From CAXXOK01 sp963675925 (GTDB lineage: Bacteria; Bacillota; Clostridia; Christensenellales; Aristaeellaceae), in NCBI GenBank assembly GCA_963675925.2, contig CAXXIB010000004.1, positions 868,001 to 932,000 of the forward strand: DNA of 64,000 nucleotides, in the 5' to 3' direction. The notes beneath the pieces are model-generated. The model was not told the origin of the DNA and ran no database searches. It saw only the letters and a list, made by a program, of their open reading frames with translations. Position numbers and translations under genes: made by a program. The first letter of the stretch is position 1. Each line of letters begins with the position of its first letter. This document shows, piece after piece, positions 48,552 through 57,137 of this stretch.

Positions 48552-49370
48552 TTATTCAACCGGGAATCCGGCATCGGTCCAGGCGCTGAAGTTACCGATC
48601 AGGCGGAACACGGGTTGGAACCCGGCGTCTGCCAGTTTGGTTGCGCCAAGGATGGACGCTGCATCCGTGTGGCAGTAGACCACATACGGTACGTTACGGT
48701 CGAGCATCGAAAGGGCGTTATCCAGGGTGCCGTCGCCAACATAGTAGTTCACAGCGCCGGGCAGGTGCCCTTCGTTATACATCGGGGAAACATCGATGAT
48801 CACAAGGCTGGGAATGGCTTCGGCCAGCGCTTTGACCTGCTCAGGGGTAATGTCGATAAATCCGGCTTCTGTACGCATGCCCATTGAAGCGGCATCGTTT
48901 AAAAGCATTTCCTCTGCAGCCGTCAGGGTGGATACCGGGAATCCGGCCTCTACCCAGCCGCCGAAGTTGCCGTGCAGGCGGTATACGGGATCAAAACCCG
49001 CGTCAACCAGCTTGCCTGCGCCAAGCATGGAGGCTTCATCCGTGTGACAGTAGACCAGATAGGTCTTGCCTTTGTCCAGCATCGGGATGGCGTCGTCCAG
49101 GGTGCCGTCACCTACGAAATAGTGCAGTGCACCGGGCAGGTGGCTTTCGTCATACTTGGGGGAGACGTCGATAATCACGAGATTGGGATCTTGCCGTATC
49201 AGTTGCAGGGCTTCGCCTGGGGTGACATCGATGAATCCTTGTTCGGTCTTCATGCCGACCATCGGCATGCTCTCGTCTTGGGTCATATCCTCAGCCAGCG
49301 CTATCGTGCTGACTGCCATAAGCAGTACGACGAGCAGAGCGGTGATTTTGAAAAAATATTGTTTACGCAT
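48552..49370 (-). CDS. Secreted tandem rhodanese-domain protein
   Basis: Exported protein of 272 residues: signal peptide (1-26, cut near ALA) and two rhodanese domains of about 120 residues that resemble each other closely, pointing to a recent internal duplication. Each has LVIIDVSP...HLPGA and an active-loop Cys (VYCHTDEAS and VYCHTDAAS) instead of the classic CRxGxR loop. Rhodaneses move sulfane sulfur or act as thiol oxidoreductases. Position, 88 bases ahead of CcdA and MsrAB on the same strand, suggests a role in envelope thiol chemistry (inference). Confidence 0.88.
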   Translation of the reverse strand: MRKQYFFKITALLVVLLMAVSTIALAEDMTQDESMPMVGMKTEQGFIDVTPGEALQLIRQDPNLVIIDVSPKYDESHLPGALHYFVGDGTLDDAIPMLDKGKTYLVYCHTDEASMLGAGKLVDAGFDPVYRLHGNFGGWVEAGFPVSTLTAAEEMLLNDAASMGMRTEAGFIDITPEQVKALAEAIPSLVIIDVSPMYNEGHLPGAVNYYVGDGTLDNALSMLDRNVPYVVYCHTDAASILGATKLADAGFQPVFRLIGNFSAWTDAGFPVE

Positions 49371-49566
49371 TGTGGTAAACCTCCTTTATAGTTTGTATTG
49401 TAAACGGGTTAGGCATAAGTGAACATAGATTGTTGCTGGCTGTTTCTTGGTTTTGTTTGGATATCGGGGATAGGAAATGAACTTTTTATCGTTTGCGTCG
49501 TCTAAAGGGCAGATAGCGAAAAAAGCGGGTGCAGCGCCCGCCCCTAAATCCCGAAAGGAGACAACC

Positions 49567-51498
49567 ATGAAGTTAAAATCACTGCTAAGTCTGATTCTGG
49601 TCATCGCCCTGTGCACGGCACTGCTTGCGCCGGGGCTGGCACAGGAGGAGGGCGATGCAAAAGTCACCAAGGCCCACTTTTTGATGCTTTTACGCGATGC
49701 CTTCCCGGCGTATCGACCGGAGATGAACAACGATGAGACAATCCTTACCTATCAACTCGCAATTGAAGCGCTGTGCGGCGCGCTGGGCTATACCGGCGGC
49801 ACGCAGGCGCAGTACCTGGCCTTTGCCATAGAAAACGATCTGCTGCCCGGGATCCCCGCCGTGACGGACGCGCCGGTCACCCTGGCAAACGCGCAAACGA
49901 TGATCGACGCGTTTGCGGCCTTCCGCTACCACATGGTGGAGCAGCAGCTGTTTGGGGAAATGCAGCGCAGCTATACCCAAGCCGGTGGGGCGCAGCCCTT
50001 GGCAGCGACCATGGAGTCCATGGCGGACGATACAACGTTTGGTATGCCGAATACGGCCATGCCGTTTGATTACAACGGCATGAACGACGAAAGCTACGCA
50101 AGCACCGCTGAAAACCGCATGCAAAACCCGTTGGACAGTCCCTTTTCCACCTTCGCCCTGGATGTGGATACCGCGTCCTATGCCAACATCCGCCGTTACT
50201 TCCTCGGCGGCGGGTTCCCGGACAAGGGGGCCATTCGCATTGAGGAAATGCTCAATTACTTTGACTACGATTTGCCCGGCGCGACTGCCGATGCACCTGT
50301 GGCTATCACTACGGAACTGGCCGTATGTCCGTGGAATCCGGAGCACCGACTGGCGATGATCGCGCTGACAAGCTATACGCCGCCGGCTGATGCGCTGCCC
50401 GGCAGCAACCTGGTGTTTTTGGTGGATGTGTCCGGCTCGATGGAGCAGCAAAACCGCCTGCCGCTGGCCCGCCAAGCGCTCAAACTGCTGGTGAATCAGC
50501 TGTCGGCACAGGATACCATCAGCATCGTAACCTACGCAGGTACGGTGGGCACGTTGCTTGCGCCGACCTCGGCAGACCGCAAGGATCACATCCTCGCCGC
50601 GATCGACAGCATGCACGCGGGCGGCGCGACCAACGGGGCGGGCGGCATTCAGGCCGCGTACGCGCAAGCCAAGGAAGCGTTCATCAAGGATGGCAACAAC
50701 CGTGTGATTTTGTTGACTGACGGCGATTTCAACGTGGGTGTGCAAAGCGCCAGCGAGCTGGAAGCGCTGATCGAGCAACAGCGCGATTCCGGCATCTACC
50801 TAAGCGTACTGGGTTTTGGCATGGGAAACCTGAAGGACTACGAAATGGAAACCCTGGCCGACAAGGGCAACGGCAACTACGCGTATATCGACACCCTGAA
50901 AGAAGCCAAAAAGGTGTTCGTGGACGACATGACGGCCACCCTGTTCACCGCTGCCAAGGACGTGAAATTGCAGGTGGAGTTCAACCCGGCGACGGTTGCA
51001 GGCTATCGCCTGATCGGCTATGAAAACCGCCTGTTGAATACCGAAGACTTCAAGGACGACACGCGGGACGCGGGCGAAATGGGTGCGGGGCACCAGATGA
51101 TCGCCCTGTACGAGATCATCCCCGCGCAGGACGGCACGACATTGCAGCCAAGTGCCGAATCCCGGTATCAGAACCGGACGCTGAAACACTCCGGCGAGCT
51201 GCTCTATGTGGCGGTTCGCTACCAGAAACCCGATACGATGGAGATTGTGGAAACCGGTAGCGTGCTGGCGACCGAGCTGCCGGATGGCATGAGCGATACG
51301 CTGGCCTTTGCCTCCGCTGTAGCGGAATTCGGCCTGTGGCTGTCGGACTCGGACTACAAAGCCGCGGCAAATCTTGACAGCGTATTGGCACGCGCCCTTG
51401 CAAATCGTGGGGAGGACCGCTTTGGCTACCGTGCGGAGTTTGTGCAGCTGATCGACCTCGTCCGCCTGCTGGACAGGCAAGCGGAGGTTGAAGACTAA
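49567..51498 (+). CDS. Secreted von Willebrand factor A domain protein (YfbK-like)
   Basis: Exported protein of 643 residues. A signal peptide (1-23, ...LAPGLA) is followed by an N-terminal region, the YfbK-type N-terminal segment (NPLDSPFSTFALDVDTASY) and a VWA domain with an intact MIDAS metal site (VDVSGSM, GATNGAGG, LLTDGDFN), then a C-terminal beta-rich domain. VWA domains bind partners through a metal; the ligand is unknown. ATG at 49567 follows AAAGGAG; the longer frame to 49477 lacks a signal peptide at its start. The leader holds a small GCGGG/CCCGC hairpin. Confidence 0.88.
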   Translation: MKLKSLLSLILVIALCTALLAPGLAQEEGDAKVTKAHFLMLLRDAFPAYRPEMNNDETILTYQLAIEALCGALGYTGGTQAQYLAFAIENDLLPGIPAVTDAPVTLANAQTMIDAFAAFRYHMVEQQLFGEMQRSYTQAGGAQPLAATMESMADDTTFGMPNTAMPFDYNGMNDESYASTAENRMQNPLDSPFSTFALDVDTASYANIRRYFLGGGFPDKGAIRIEEMLNYFDYDLPGATADAPVAITTELAVCPWNPEHRLAMIALTSYTPPADALPGSNLVFLVDVSGSMEQQNRLPLARQALKLLVNQLSAQDTISIVTYAGTVGTLLAPTSADRKDHILAAIDSMHAGGATNGAGGIQAAYAQAKEAFIKDGNNRVILLTDGDFNVGVQSASELEALIEQQRDSGIYLSVLGFGMGNLKDYEMETLADKGNGNYAYIDTLKEAKKVFVDDMTATLFTAAKDVKLQVEFNPATVAGYRLIGYENRLLNTEDFKDDTRDAGEMGAGHQMIALYEIIPAQDGTTLQPSAESRYQNRTLKHSGELLYVAVRYQKPDTMEIVETGSVLATELPDGMSDTLAFASAVAEFGLWLSDSDYKAAANLDSVLARALANRGEDRFGYRAEFVQLIDLVRLLDRQAEVED

Positions 51499-51520
51499 AT
51501 CCAAGCATAGAAGAAGCGAT

Positions 51521-51564
51521 AACCGCCGATAAACGCAATTAAAAAGCGACTCTCGGCGGTTTTC
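51521..51564 (+). terminator. Terminator after the VWA gene
   Basis: AACCGCCG (51521-51528) pairs with CGGCGGTT (51554-51561) across a 25-base loop; a short T run follows. Confidence 0.6.
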
Positions 51565-51676
51565 ATGCAGCCGGAGCGACAGGATAGCGGGTTGGTATAG
51601 ACGCAAGGTTGTAAAGTGCTATACTCATTGTAACAAAGCATGACAGAATAACCGATATTGGTCCAGGAGGTACCCC

Positions 51677-53179
51677 ATGAAAATTGTAAGCACTTGGTTT
51701 CTTTGTTTCGTGTTGAGCCTGACGTTCCTGTTCTCGACTGTGGGTGAAACTGTCACCATGCAAACAGGGCAGTATACACGCAACGCGCAGGTCGACCTGT
51801 CGTTTTCCTATGAAGCGATTGAGATGGATCATTGCACCGTCGCTTTCGGCCCTGCTACGGGGCTGACACCTGATCAAATGGAAGCGAGTGCAAGCAATAT
51901 CGAGGAGATTGCCGCGTTATTGTGGACTGCATTTCCCGGCGCGGCGCTCCAAAAGCCCACCGTGTATTTGCTGAGCTATACCGGGCGAAATGTGCCCTTC
52001 ACCCAGCATAACGAAGCGTTCATTCTCGCTGCTACAGCGTTTAGCGATGACGATGCCGTCATGATGATGCAGGCGATGCTGGGCCATGATATACGCTGGA
52101 TGGCGGAGGGCTGCTATCAGTATGCCGCTGCCCTTCGCACCGGCGACAACCTCGCGGCAGCAGAGCTGACGGAGCGCTATACAACGCAGGCTGATCGGGG
52201 GATGATAGACTTACTACCCACGCGTTTCAGCGCAGCACTGAATACGCCGGAGGACTTGGAACTGGCCGAGCAAACAGCGCTATCGCTGGTGACGGATCTG
52301 CTAACGGTGGACGGCCCGGAGGCCCTGACGCAGGATGTGACACAGGAGCGTATGGCACAGTGGCGTGAGCGCGCCGGACTTCCGCAGGATGCCGATCCGG
52401 GCAGGGTGGCCGTGCTGCGGCAGTTTCGCTATACCTTCGGGCAGATCAACGATTTGCAAATCAACGGCGAGCACCTGTACTATGCCCTGAACGCGGGTGA
52501 TGCCTGGCTGGCGGATGCCGCCGCAGTGGAAGACTTTGTCTACCGCACCGCCACCGGGCGGGATGGGCTGCTTGCCTATATCCAGGCCAATGCTTCAGCG
52601 GAAAATGCAGCCTACTTTACGCAAGCCCTGCCGGACTTGCGGTTCAAGGGCAGAGAGCCGCAGGGTGGCGATAAAAGCTGGGTTATGTACCCCGATAGCG
52701 TCGCGCTGTACGATTACCGCTTAGCGGGTTATACCATGGCCGACAGTATGCTGTGGCAGCCCAAGGCAGCGCCTGTGCTCAGCAAAGGGCTGGCTGTGTA
52801 TCTGGACTTGCAGCTTCCGAAAAGCCTGCTGGGCGATGCATTGCTTCCGCTGATTCTAAAATCGGATGCGGACTCTGCATTCGCTGCGGCGCGCGACTTG
52901 TATATTGCCTGGGCTGGAACACCCACAGAGCAAGATGTTGACATGCGCGTGGTCGTTGATGCAATCGCCGCGTATGAAAATCAGCAGTACAGCGGTGCGC
53001 AGATGGACCTGCCCCAGTGCGGCTCATTGATGTACTATTGTATCGACCAGTACGGGCTGGACACGGTGCTTGACTATATCCGCCTGGGGCAAAGTGAGCA
53101 GGAAGCCTTTGGCAAAAGCTTCAATATGCTGCACAAGGAGTGGAGCATGGCCCTTGCGCGCAAAAGCGATGGCAACTAG
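51677..53179 (+). CDS. Secreted protein of unknown function, possibly a degenerate metallopeptidase
   Basis: Exported protein of 500 residues with a signal peptide (about 1-25). The family is not recognised. Around residue 137, LGHDIRWMAEGCYQYAA has the W-x-x-E-G-x-x-x-Y look of gluzincin metallopeptidases, but the HExxH zinc motif is absent (GHDIRW instead), so if related it is inactive. The C-terminal half contains repeated helical segments (LVYLDLQLPKSLLGDALLP-like). Cysteines are few. An AGGAGG site precedes the ATG, and a strong terminator follows the gene. Confidence 0.7.
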   Translation: MKIVSTWFLCFVLSLTFLFSTVGETVTMQTGQYTRNAQVDLSFSYEAIEMDHCTVAFGPATGLTPDQMEASASNIEEIAALLWTAFPGAALQKPTVYLLSYTGRNVPFTQHNEAFILAATAFSDDDAVMMMQAMLGHDIRWMAEGCYQYAAALRTGDNLAAAELTERYTTQADRGMIDLLPTRFSAALNTPEDLELAEQTALSLVTDLLTVDGPEALTQDVTQERMAQWRERAGLPQDADPGRVAVLRQFRYTFGQINDLQINGEHLYYALNAGDAWLADAAAVEDFVYRTATGRDGLLAYIQANASAENAAYFTQALPDLRFKGREPQGGDKSWVMYPDSVALYDYRLAGYTMADSMLWQPKAAPVLSKGLAVYLDLQLPKSLLGDALLPLILKSDADSAFAAARDLYIAWAGTPTEQDVDMRVVVDAIAAYENQQYSGAQMDLPQCGSLMYYCIDQYGLDTVLDYIRLGQSEQEAFGKSFNMLHKEWSMALARKSDGN

Positions 53180-53197
53180 CGAAACATAGGGTCATCC

Positions 53198-53221
53198 AAG
53201 GCCGGGAAACCGGCCTTTTTT
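53198..53221 (+). terminator. Terminator after the secreted unknown protein
   Basis: AAGGCCGG and CCGGCCTT around GAAA, followed by six T. Confidence 0.9.
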
Positions 53222-53272
53222 CATGAATACGCTTCACTTGGTTAAAACCCGTGTAAACTATATAGGAAGGTA

Positions 53273-53301
53273 TTGCCATCCCGCCTGGGTTGCAATACAA
53301 T
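53273..53301 (+). promoter_or_regulatory. Promoter of the bacterioferritin gene
   Basis: TTGCCA (53273-53278), 17-base spacer, TACAAT (53296-53301); about 37 bases of leader to a strong AAAGGAG site. No Fur or PerR box was recognised. Confidence 0.6.
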
Positions 53302-53344
53302 AGTGATAGATAGTTGAACCCAACCGACGAAAGGAGAACATAAT

Positions 53345-53809
53345 ATGAAAGGCAACCCGAAACTTATTGAGGTATTGAACTCGTTGCTGGCCGACGAGCT
53401 TACGGCGATCAACCAATACATTGTGCATGCGGAAATGTGCGAGGATTGGGGCTACACCAAACTGCACGACGGCTTTGAAAAGCGCTCCATTGATGAAATG
53501 AAGCACGCTGAAAAGCTGATCGGCCGTATCCTGTTTTTGGAGGGCACCCCCATTGTGTCGGACCTTAAAAAACTGCACATCGGCGCGGAAGTGCCCAAGC
53601 AGGTGGATAACGATCATGCGTCCGAGCTGGATGCCATCAAAGCCTACAACGATGCCATCGCGCTGGCAGGCGAAGTGCGTGATTACGCCACCCGTGAGCT
53701 GCTTGAAAAAATCCTCGCCGACGAGGACAAGCATTTGGATCAGCTGGAAGAGCTGCACAGCCAGATTGAGCAGATGACCCTGCCCATCTTCCTGACCACG
53801 CAGATGTAA
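53345..53809 (+). CDS. bfr: Bacterioferritin
   Basis: Iron-storage protein of 154 residues that assembles into a 24-subunit shell, oxidising Fe(II) and storing the mineral. All ferroxidase ligands sit at the Escherichia coli positions: E18, E51, H54, E94, E127 and H130. Met52, the axial haem ligand at the dimer interface, is present, so it should bind haem. Single gene with its own promoter and two downstream hairpins. In an anaerobe it probably protects against oxygen and peroxide as well as storing iron. Confidence 0.96.
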   Translation: MKGNPKLIEVLNSLLADELTAINQYIVHAEMCEDWGYTKLHDGFEKRSIDEMKHAEKLIGRILFLEGTPIVSDLKKLHIGAEVPKQVDNDHASELDAIKAYNDAIALAGEVRDYATRELLEKILADEDKHLDQLEELHSQIEQMTLPIFLTTQM

Positions 53810-53854
53810 CAGAGTATTCGAAAGCGCAACGCTGCTTTTTACAGCAGTATGCGA

Positions 53855-53890
53855 CCCCGCCCAGCGCCTTGCGCGGGCGGGGCTTTGTGT
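53855..53890 (+). terminator. Terminator after bfr
   Basis: CCCCGCCC (53855-53862) pairs with GGGCGGGG (53875-53882), followed by a T-rich stretch. Confidence 0.65.
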
Positions 53891-53952
53891 TTTGGCGCGT
53901 AGTGAAAGCACGCGTGTGATGGGCTTGGAAATGCAAGACTGTTTTACATAGC

Positions 53953-53982
53953 AGAAGAACCGGCCTTCGGCCGGCTCTTCTT
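53953..53982. terminator. Second hairpin, between bfr and the transglutaminase-like gene
   Basis: AGAAGA-CCGGCC and GGCCGG-TCTTCT around TTC; it can serve the converging minus-strand gene that ends at 53998. Confidence 0.7.
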
Positions 53983-53997
53983 ATGTCAGATAATTTT

Positions 53998-54486
53998 TTA
54001 TTGTTTGCCGTACTTGCGCCTGCGCCGCCAGTTGAACAATGCGGCTCCGTAATAAGTGAAGAAATCCATGGTGCGGCTCCACTTTCGTACCGGAGAAAGT
54101 GATTGAAAATGCACGGTTCCGGGCACGTTGTTTGGGTTTCCCGGGCATACGTCTTTCTCTACGCCATCGATAGTAATCCGGCACCACACATGCCCGGAAA
54201 CGAAGTTATGCACAGGTACGCCCATGAGAACGGTTTCTGGGAACAGATTACGAAACGCGTGCACCAGGCGGCTTTGCAGCCCCAGGCCGTGAAGGATTCC
54301 CTGCAGGGCCTTGGCCTGATGCCAGCAATACCCCTGCCCTTTGGCAAAGGCGGCGGCTGGCGAGTCCAGCGAATTCTCGACCGAATAGCGCATGGTGCGG
54401 CTGACCAGCGCCTGGGCATAGGCGACCAGCTCCCAGCCTGTCAGGCCCGTTTCACGGCATGCGACAATGGCTTCCTGAATCGTCAA
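53998..54486 (-). CDS. Transglutaminase-like cysteine-peptidase-fold protein
   Basis: Cytosolic protein of 162 residues with the transglutaminase-like catalytic order: Cys in GQGYCWHQAKAL (about residue 53), His in VSGHVWCRI and Asp in EKDVCPG. Such small proteins can be peptidases or amidases; the substrate is unknown. The C-terminus is very basic (RRRRKYGKQ). The start is TTG with GGAGG seven bases upstream. It stands alone and diverges from a degraded ABC permease fragment. Confidence 0.78.
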   Translation of the reverse strand: MTIQEAIVACRETGLTGWELVAYAQALVSRTMRYSVENSLDSPAAAFAKGQGYCWHQAKALQGILHGLGLQSRLVHAFRNLFPETVLMGVPVHNFVSGHVWCRITIDGVEKDVCPGNPNNVPGTVHFQSLSPVRKWSRTMDFFTYYGAALFNWRRRRKYGKQ

Positions 54487-54590
54487 GCGTGTTCCTCCTT
54501 CTGCTACGGGTAATCCCTAGCTTACAACATATCACAGTTTCAAGCATTACGAAAGCTGCGCTTTCCTGCCGGATACACGGCTGTAGGCAA

Positions 54591-54830
54591 ATACCGCTGG
54601 TATCGCAGTTTGTGACCACCATCAAGGATACCTCCTTTTGCGCGGTGGTCGGCACGTATGAGCTGTCCTTCACCTCCAAAATCGTCGCGGCGCACCGTAC
54701 CATCGTCACGGCAGAGGACATCTTGGTGCTCTATCTGCTCATTGCCATGATCTACTACGTTATCAACCGCGTCTTTTCCGGCCTCACCCGGCGCGAGCGC
54801 GGCAGCGCTATGAAAGGCATCGTGCGCTAA
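54591..54830 (+). pseudogene. Remnant of an amino-acid ABC transporter permease
   Basis: Only the last 80 codons are left: IPLVSQFVTTIKDTSF, then VVGTYELSFTSKIV and a final membrane helix VLYLLIAMIYYVINR followed by a basic tail. This matches the HisM/GlnP-type permease C-terminus including the end of the EAA loop. Upstream the frame is disrupted (the expected EAA helix is not readable in one frame) and no start or binding site fits, so it is a pseudogene fragment. It ends at a strong terminator that was probably the original one. Confidence 0.75.
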
Positions 54831-54844
54831 AAAAGCACAACAAT

Positions 54845-54876
54845 AAAACGCCCCCGCCGTTTGGCGGGGGCGTTTT
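54845..54876. terminator. Bidirectional terminator
   Basis: AAAACGCCCCCGCC and GGCGGGGGCGTTTT around GTTT, perfect 14-base arms with A/T ends, between the permease remnant and the converging uracil-type permease. Confidence 0.95.
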
Positions 54877-54894
54877 GGTATACGGTCAGGACGG

Positions 54895-56373
54895 TTACGG
54901 CATCATTTCCTTGACGTCTTCCTCAGCTTTTTCTTTCTTTTCGCCGATGGAGAGGATCAGGTTGAGCAGGATGCCCGCGATGGCCGCACCGGCGATGCAG
55001 GGAACCTGCAGGCCGAAGAAGTTGATATTGCCGCCAAAGGCGTACTGGCCGCCCAGGGCAATAATCATAATGCAGGCGATAACCGCCAGGTTCTTGGAGG
55101 AGAACATGTCGGTTTTCTTTTCGATCATGATGGCAATACCTTGCGCGGCGATGGCACCGAACAGGTAGATTTCCAGACCGCCGATGACGGGCTTTGGAAT
55201 GGCATAGATGGCCTGTACCAGCGGCGTGAAGAACGAAATGACCATGGCGATAATCGCCGCGGCAATCATAACGGCCGAGGAGAACACCTTGGTGATGGCC
55301 ATGGTGGAAATGTTCTCGCCGTAGTTGGTGCCTGCCGGGCCGCCGACTACGCCGGAGATCATATCGCAGATACCGTCGCCGATCAGGTTCAGGTGCAGGA
55401 GGTCATCAATCTTATAGCGGCCCTTGCCCTTTTGCTTGGCTACGTTATTGACATAGATGTCCAGCTGGTAAATATGCGCGGTAGACTCGGGGATGGTTGC
55501 AATGGCGATGGGCATGATGGCGAAAATCGCCGCCCAGCTGGCCTTAGGGAAGGTGAATGCAGGCACTGCCAGCACATTGCCGATTTTAAACAGCGAGGCA
55601 TCCAGCGCGGCGGGTTCGATAGCGCGGAACAGGCTCATGCCTTCCCCGCCAAACAGGTAGATCAGCGCGGCAGTGAGGCAGCCCATGGCCGCGCCAAGCA
55701 GCAGCGGCAGCTGGGACAGAAAGCCTTTCAAGTAACGGGAGAACAGGATGGTCGAAAGCAGCGTCACAACCGATACGACCCAGGTCCAGTCGGATGCATA
55801 CACAGTTCCTCTAAACATTTCTGCTGTTGCAGGCGCTGCGTCGGACAAGGCTGTACCCGCCAGTGTTAAGCCGATCACCAGCGCGATGGAGCCGGTAATC
55901 GTCGGCGGCAGTATTTTCTCCACAGCGTTCTTGCCGGAGATCCGTACCAGTATACCGGCTGCGATACTGACCAAACCGGACATAATGATACCGAACTGCG
56001 CAAACGCGATCGCTTCCGGCGGCATCACGACCGCGCCTGGAAGCTTATCCATCCAGGCGGTCAGCTGCGTGAGCGCTTCGGGGCTGAGCTTATCGGTAAT
56101 CTGCTGGCTGGCCATCAGGCTTCCGATTGCTGTAAGATACGCAAAGCTGGAGCCGTAGTACATGGGAATTCTGCCCTTTGTGATGAATACAAAGCACAGG
56201 GTGGCAAGACCGCTGGCAAAGATCGTGGTCGATACCTGGAACCCCGTAATCAGCGCGACGGCGATGGTCGCGGGGAACATGACGATCACTTGCTGCAATG
56301 CGTATAGCAGCAGTTTACCAAGCGGCGGCCGCTCGTCCGGCAGATAGGCGTGAGTGGCTGTGGTTTTCTGCAT
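54895..56373 (-). CDS. Nucleobase:cation symporter-2 family permease, uracil-type
   Basis: NCS2 transporter of 492 residues with about 13 membrane helices, importing uracil or a purine with protons. The substrate-site motif GGPAGTNYGENISTMAITK (helix 10 region) resembles uracil permeases more than xanthine permeases, so uracil is the better guess. ATG at 56373 follows GGGAGGAG. A sigma-A-like promoter lies about 160 bases upstream, leaving a long, folded leader typical of attenuation, although no purine riboswitch or PyrR site was recognised. Confidence 0.88.
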   Translation of the reverse strand: MQKTTATHAYLPDERPPLGKLLLYALQQVIVMFPATIAVALITGFQVSTTIFASGLATLCFVFITKGRIPMYYGSSFAYLTAIGSLMASQQITDKLSPEALTQLTAWMDKLPGAVVMPPEAIAFAQFGIIMSGLVSIAAGILVRISGKNAVEKILPPTITGSIALVIGLTLAGTALSDAAPATAEMFRGTVYASDWTWVVSVVTLLSTILFSRYLKGFLSQLPLLLGAAMGCLTAALIYLFGGEGMSLFRAIEPAALDASLFKIGNVLAVPAFTFPKASWAAIFAIMPIAIATIPESTAHIYQLDIYVNNVAKQKGKGRYKIDDLLHLNLIGDGICDMISGVVGGPAGTNYGENISTMAITKVFSSAVMIAAAIIAMVISFFTPLVQAIYAIPKPVIGGLEIYLFGAIAAQGIAIMIEKKTDMFSSKNLAVIACIMIIALGGQYAFGGNINFFGLQVPCIAGAAIAGILLNLILSIGEKKEKAEEDVKEMMP

Positions 56374-56447
56374 GAAGATACTCCTCCCGTTCATGAATTA
56401 GAATGAATCAACTGTATCAAAGCGCGCGGCGTGATTGCACAGCGCGT

Positions 56448-56481
56448 TTGTACCGGGTGGGGGTGGATCCGTCCTGTACAA
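56448..56481 (-). promoter_or_regulatory. Leader hairpin of the uracil-type permease gene
   Basis: TTGTAC and GTACAA arms enclose 22 bases in the permease leader (about 160 bases long). A GC-rich GCGCGC region follows before the start. Unidentified regulatory leader; the remainder of the 56374-56678 gap holds the promoters and an inverted repeat listed separately. Confidence 0.35.
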
Positions 56482-56534
56482 TATGTGCTATACCAGCAGT
56501 AAAATCATCCATATCTTGCGGTTTCCTGTATGAG

Positions 56535-56563
56535 AGTTTAACATTTGTAAAATGGCCTGTCAA
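56535..56563 (-). promoter_or_regulatory. Promoter of the uracil-type permease gene
   Basis: On the minus strand TTGACA (56563-56558), 17 bases, TAAACT (56540-56535). Confidence 0.65.
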
Positions 56564-56624
56564 GGCCGCAGGCGGCGGGGTTTGGCCGCTTGTATACAGG
56601 AAAACAGAAATAAATCGCTACTAG

Positions 56625-56661
56625 CCGTTTTATGATGGGGAGATTCTGGTATCATAAACGG
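56625..56661. promoter_or_regulatory. Inverted repeat upstream of the barnase gene
   Basis: CCGTTTTATGAT (56625-56636) and ATCATAAACGG (56651-56661) are complementary apart from one unpaired base and lie 18 bases before the start codon, a possible operator. Confidence 0.4.
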
Positions 56662-56678
56662 GAACGGGGGAATGTCGT

Positions 56679-57137
56679 ATGAAACGGATATCAGGCGTTA
56701 TACTCATTATACTGTTGCTGGCTACGCTGCTGACCGGCTGCGTGCCGCAGGCGAATGTCGCGCCGGAAGCGGGAACAGCGACGCTGGACCCAAACAGCAG
56801 TTACACCACAAAGGACGATGTAGCAAGCTACCTGCATTTGTATGGCGAGCTGCCGCCTAACTTTATCACCAAGGCTCAGGCACGCACGCTGGGCTGGGAT
56901 GGCGGCGGGCTGGAAGATGTCGCCCCCGGCAAGTGCATCGGCGGCGACCATTTTGGTAATTTTGAAGGACTGCTCCCGGAAGCCGAGGGCAGACGCTATT
57001 TTGAGTGCGATATCAATACGCTCGTTGAAGACAGCCGGGGTGCGGAGCGCCTTGTATATTCAAGCGACGGCCTGATCTACTACACCGCCGACCACTACGA
57101 AAGCTTTACCCAGCTTTACGGCGAAGCAGGCACCTGA
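56679..57137 (+). CDS. Barnase-family ribonuclease with lipoprotein signal
   Basis: Guanyl-preferring ribonuclease of the barnase family, 152 residues. A lipoprotein signal peptide ends at LLTGC with the lipidated Cys at 21, so the enzyme should be anchored outside the membrane. All barnase catalytic positions are present: Lys65 (K27 of barnase), Glu109 (E73), Arg120 (R83), Arg124 (R87) and His139 (H102), in YLHLYGELPPNFITK, FECDIN, ERLVYSSD and TADHYESF. No barstar-like inhibitor gene is adjacent or elsewhere in the window, which is unusual for an active member unless it folds only outside. It may degrade extracellular RNA or act on competitors. Confidence 0.93.
   Translation: MKRISGVILIILLLATLLTGCVPQANVAPEAGTATLDPNSSYTTKDDVASYLHLYGELPPNFITKAQARTLGWDGGGLEDVAPGKCIGGDHFGNFEGLLPEAEGRRYFECDINTLVEDSRGAERLVYSSDGLIYYTADHYESFTQLYGEAGT

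Noticed and set aside
54459..54590. N-terminal part of the 123-codon frame that contains the permease remnant
   Set aside because: This stretch overlaps the divergent transglutaminase-like start and does not match permease sequence; only the portion from 54591 does.
56374..56534. Purine or PyrR-type riboswitch/attenuator for the uracil-type permease
   Set aside because: The leader is long and folded, but neither the purine aptamer core nor a PyrR binding consensus was visible.
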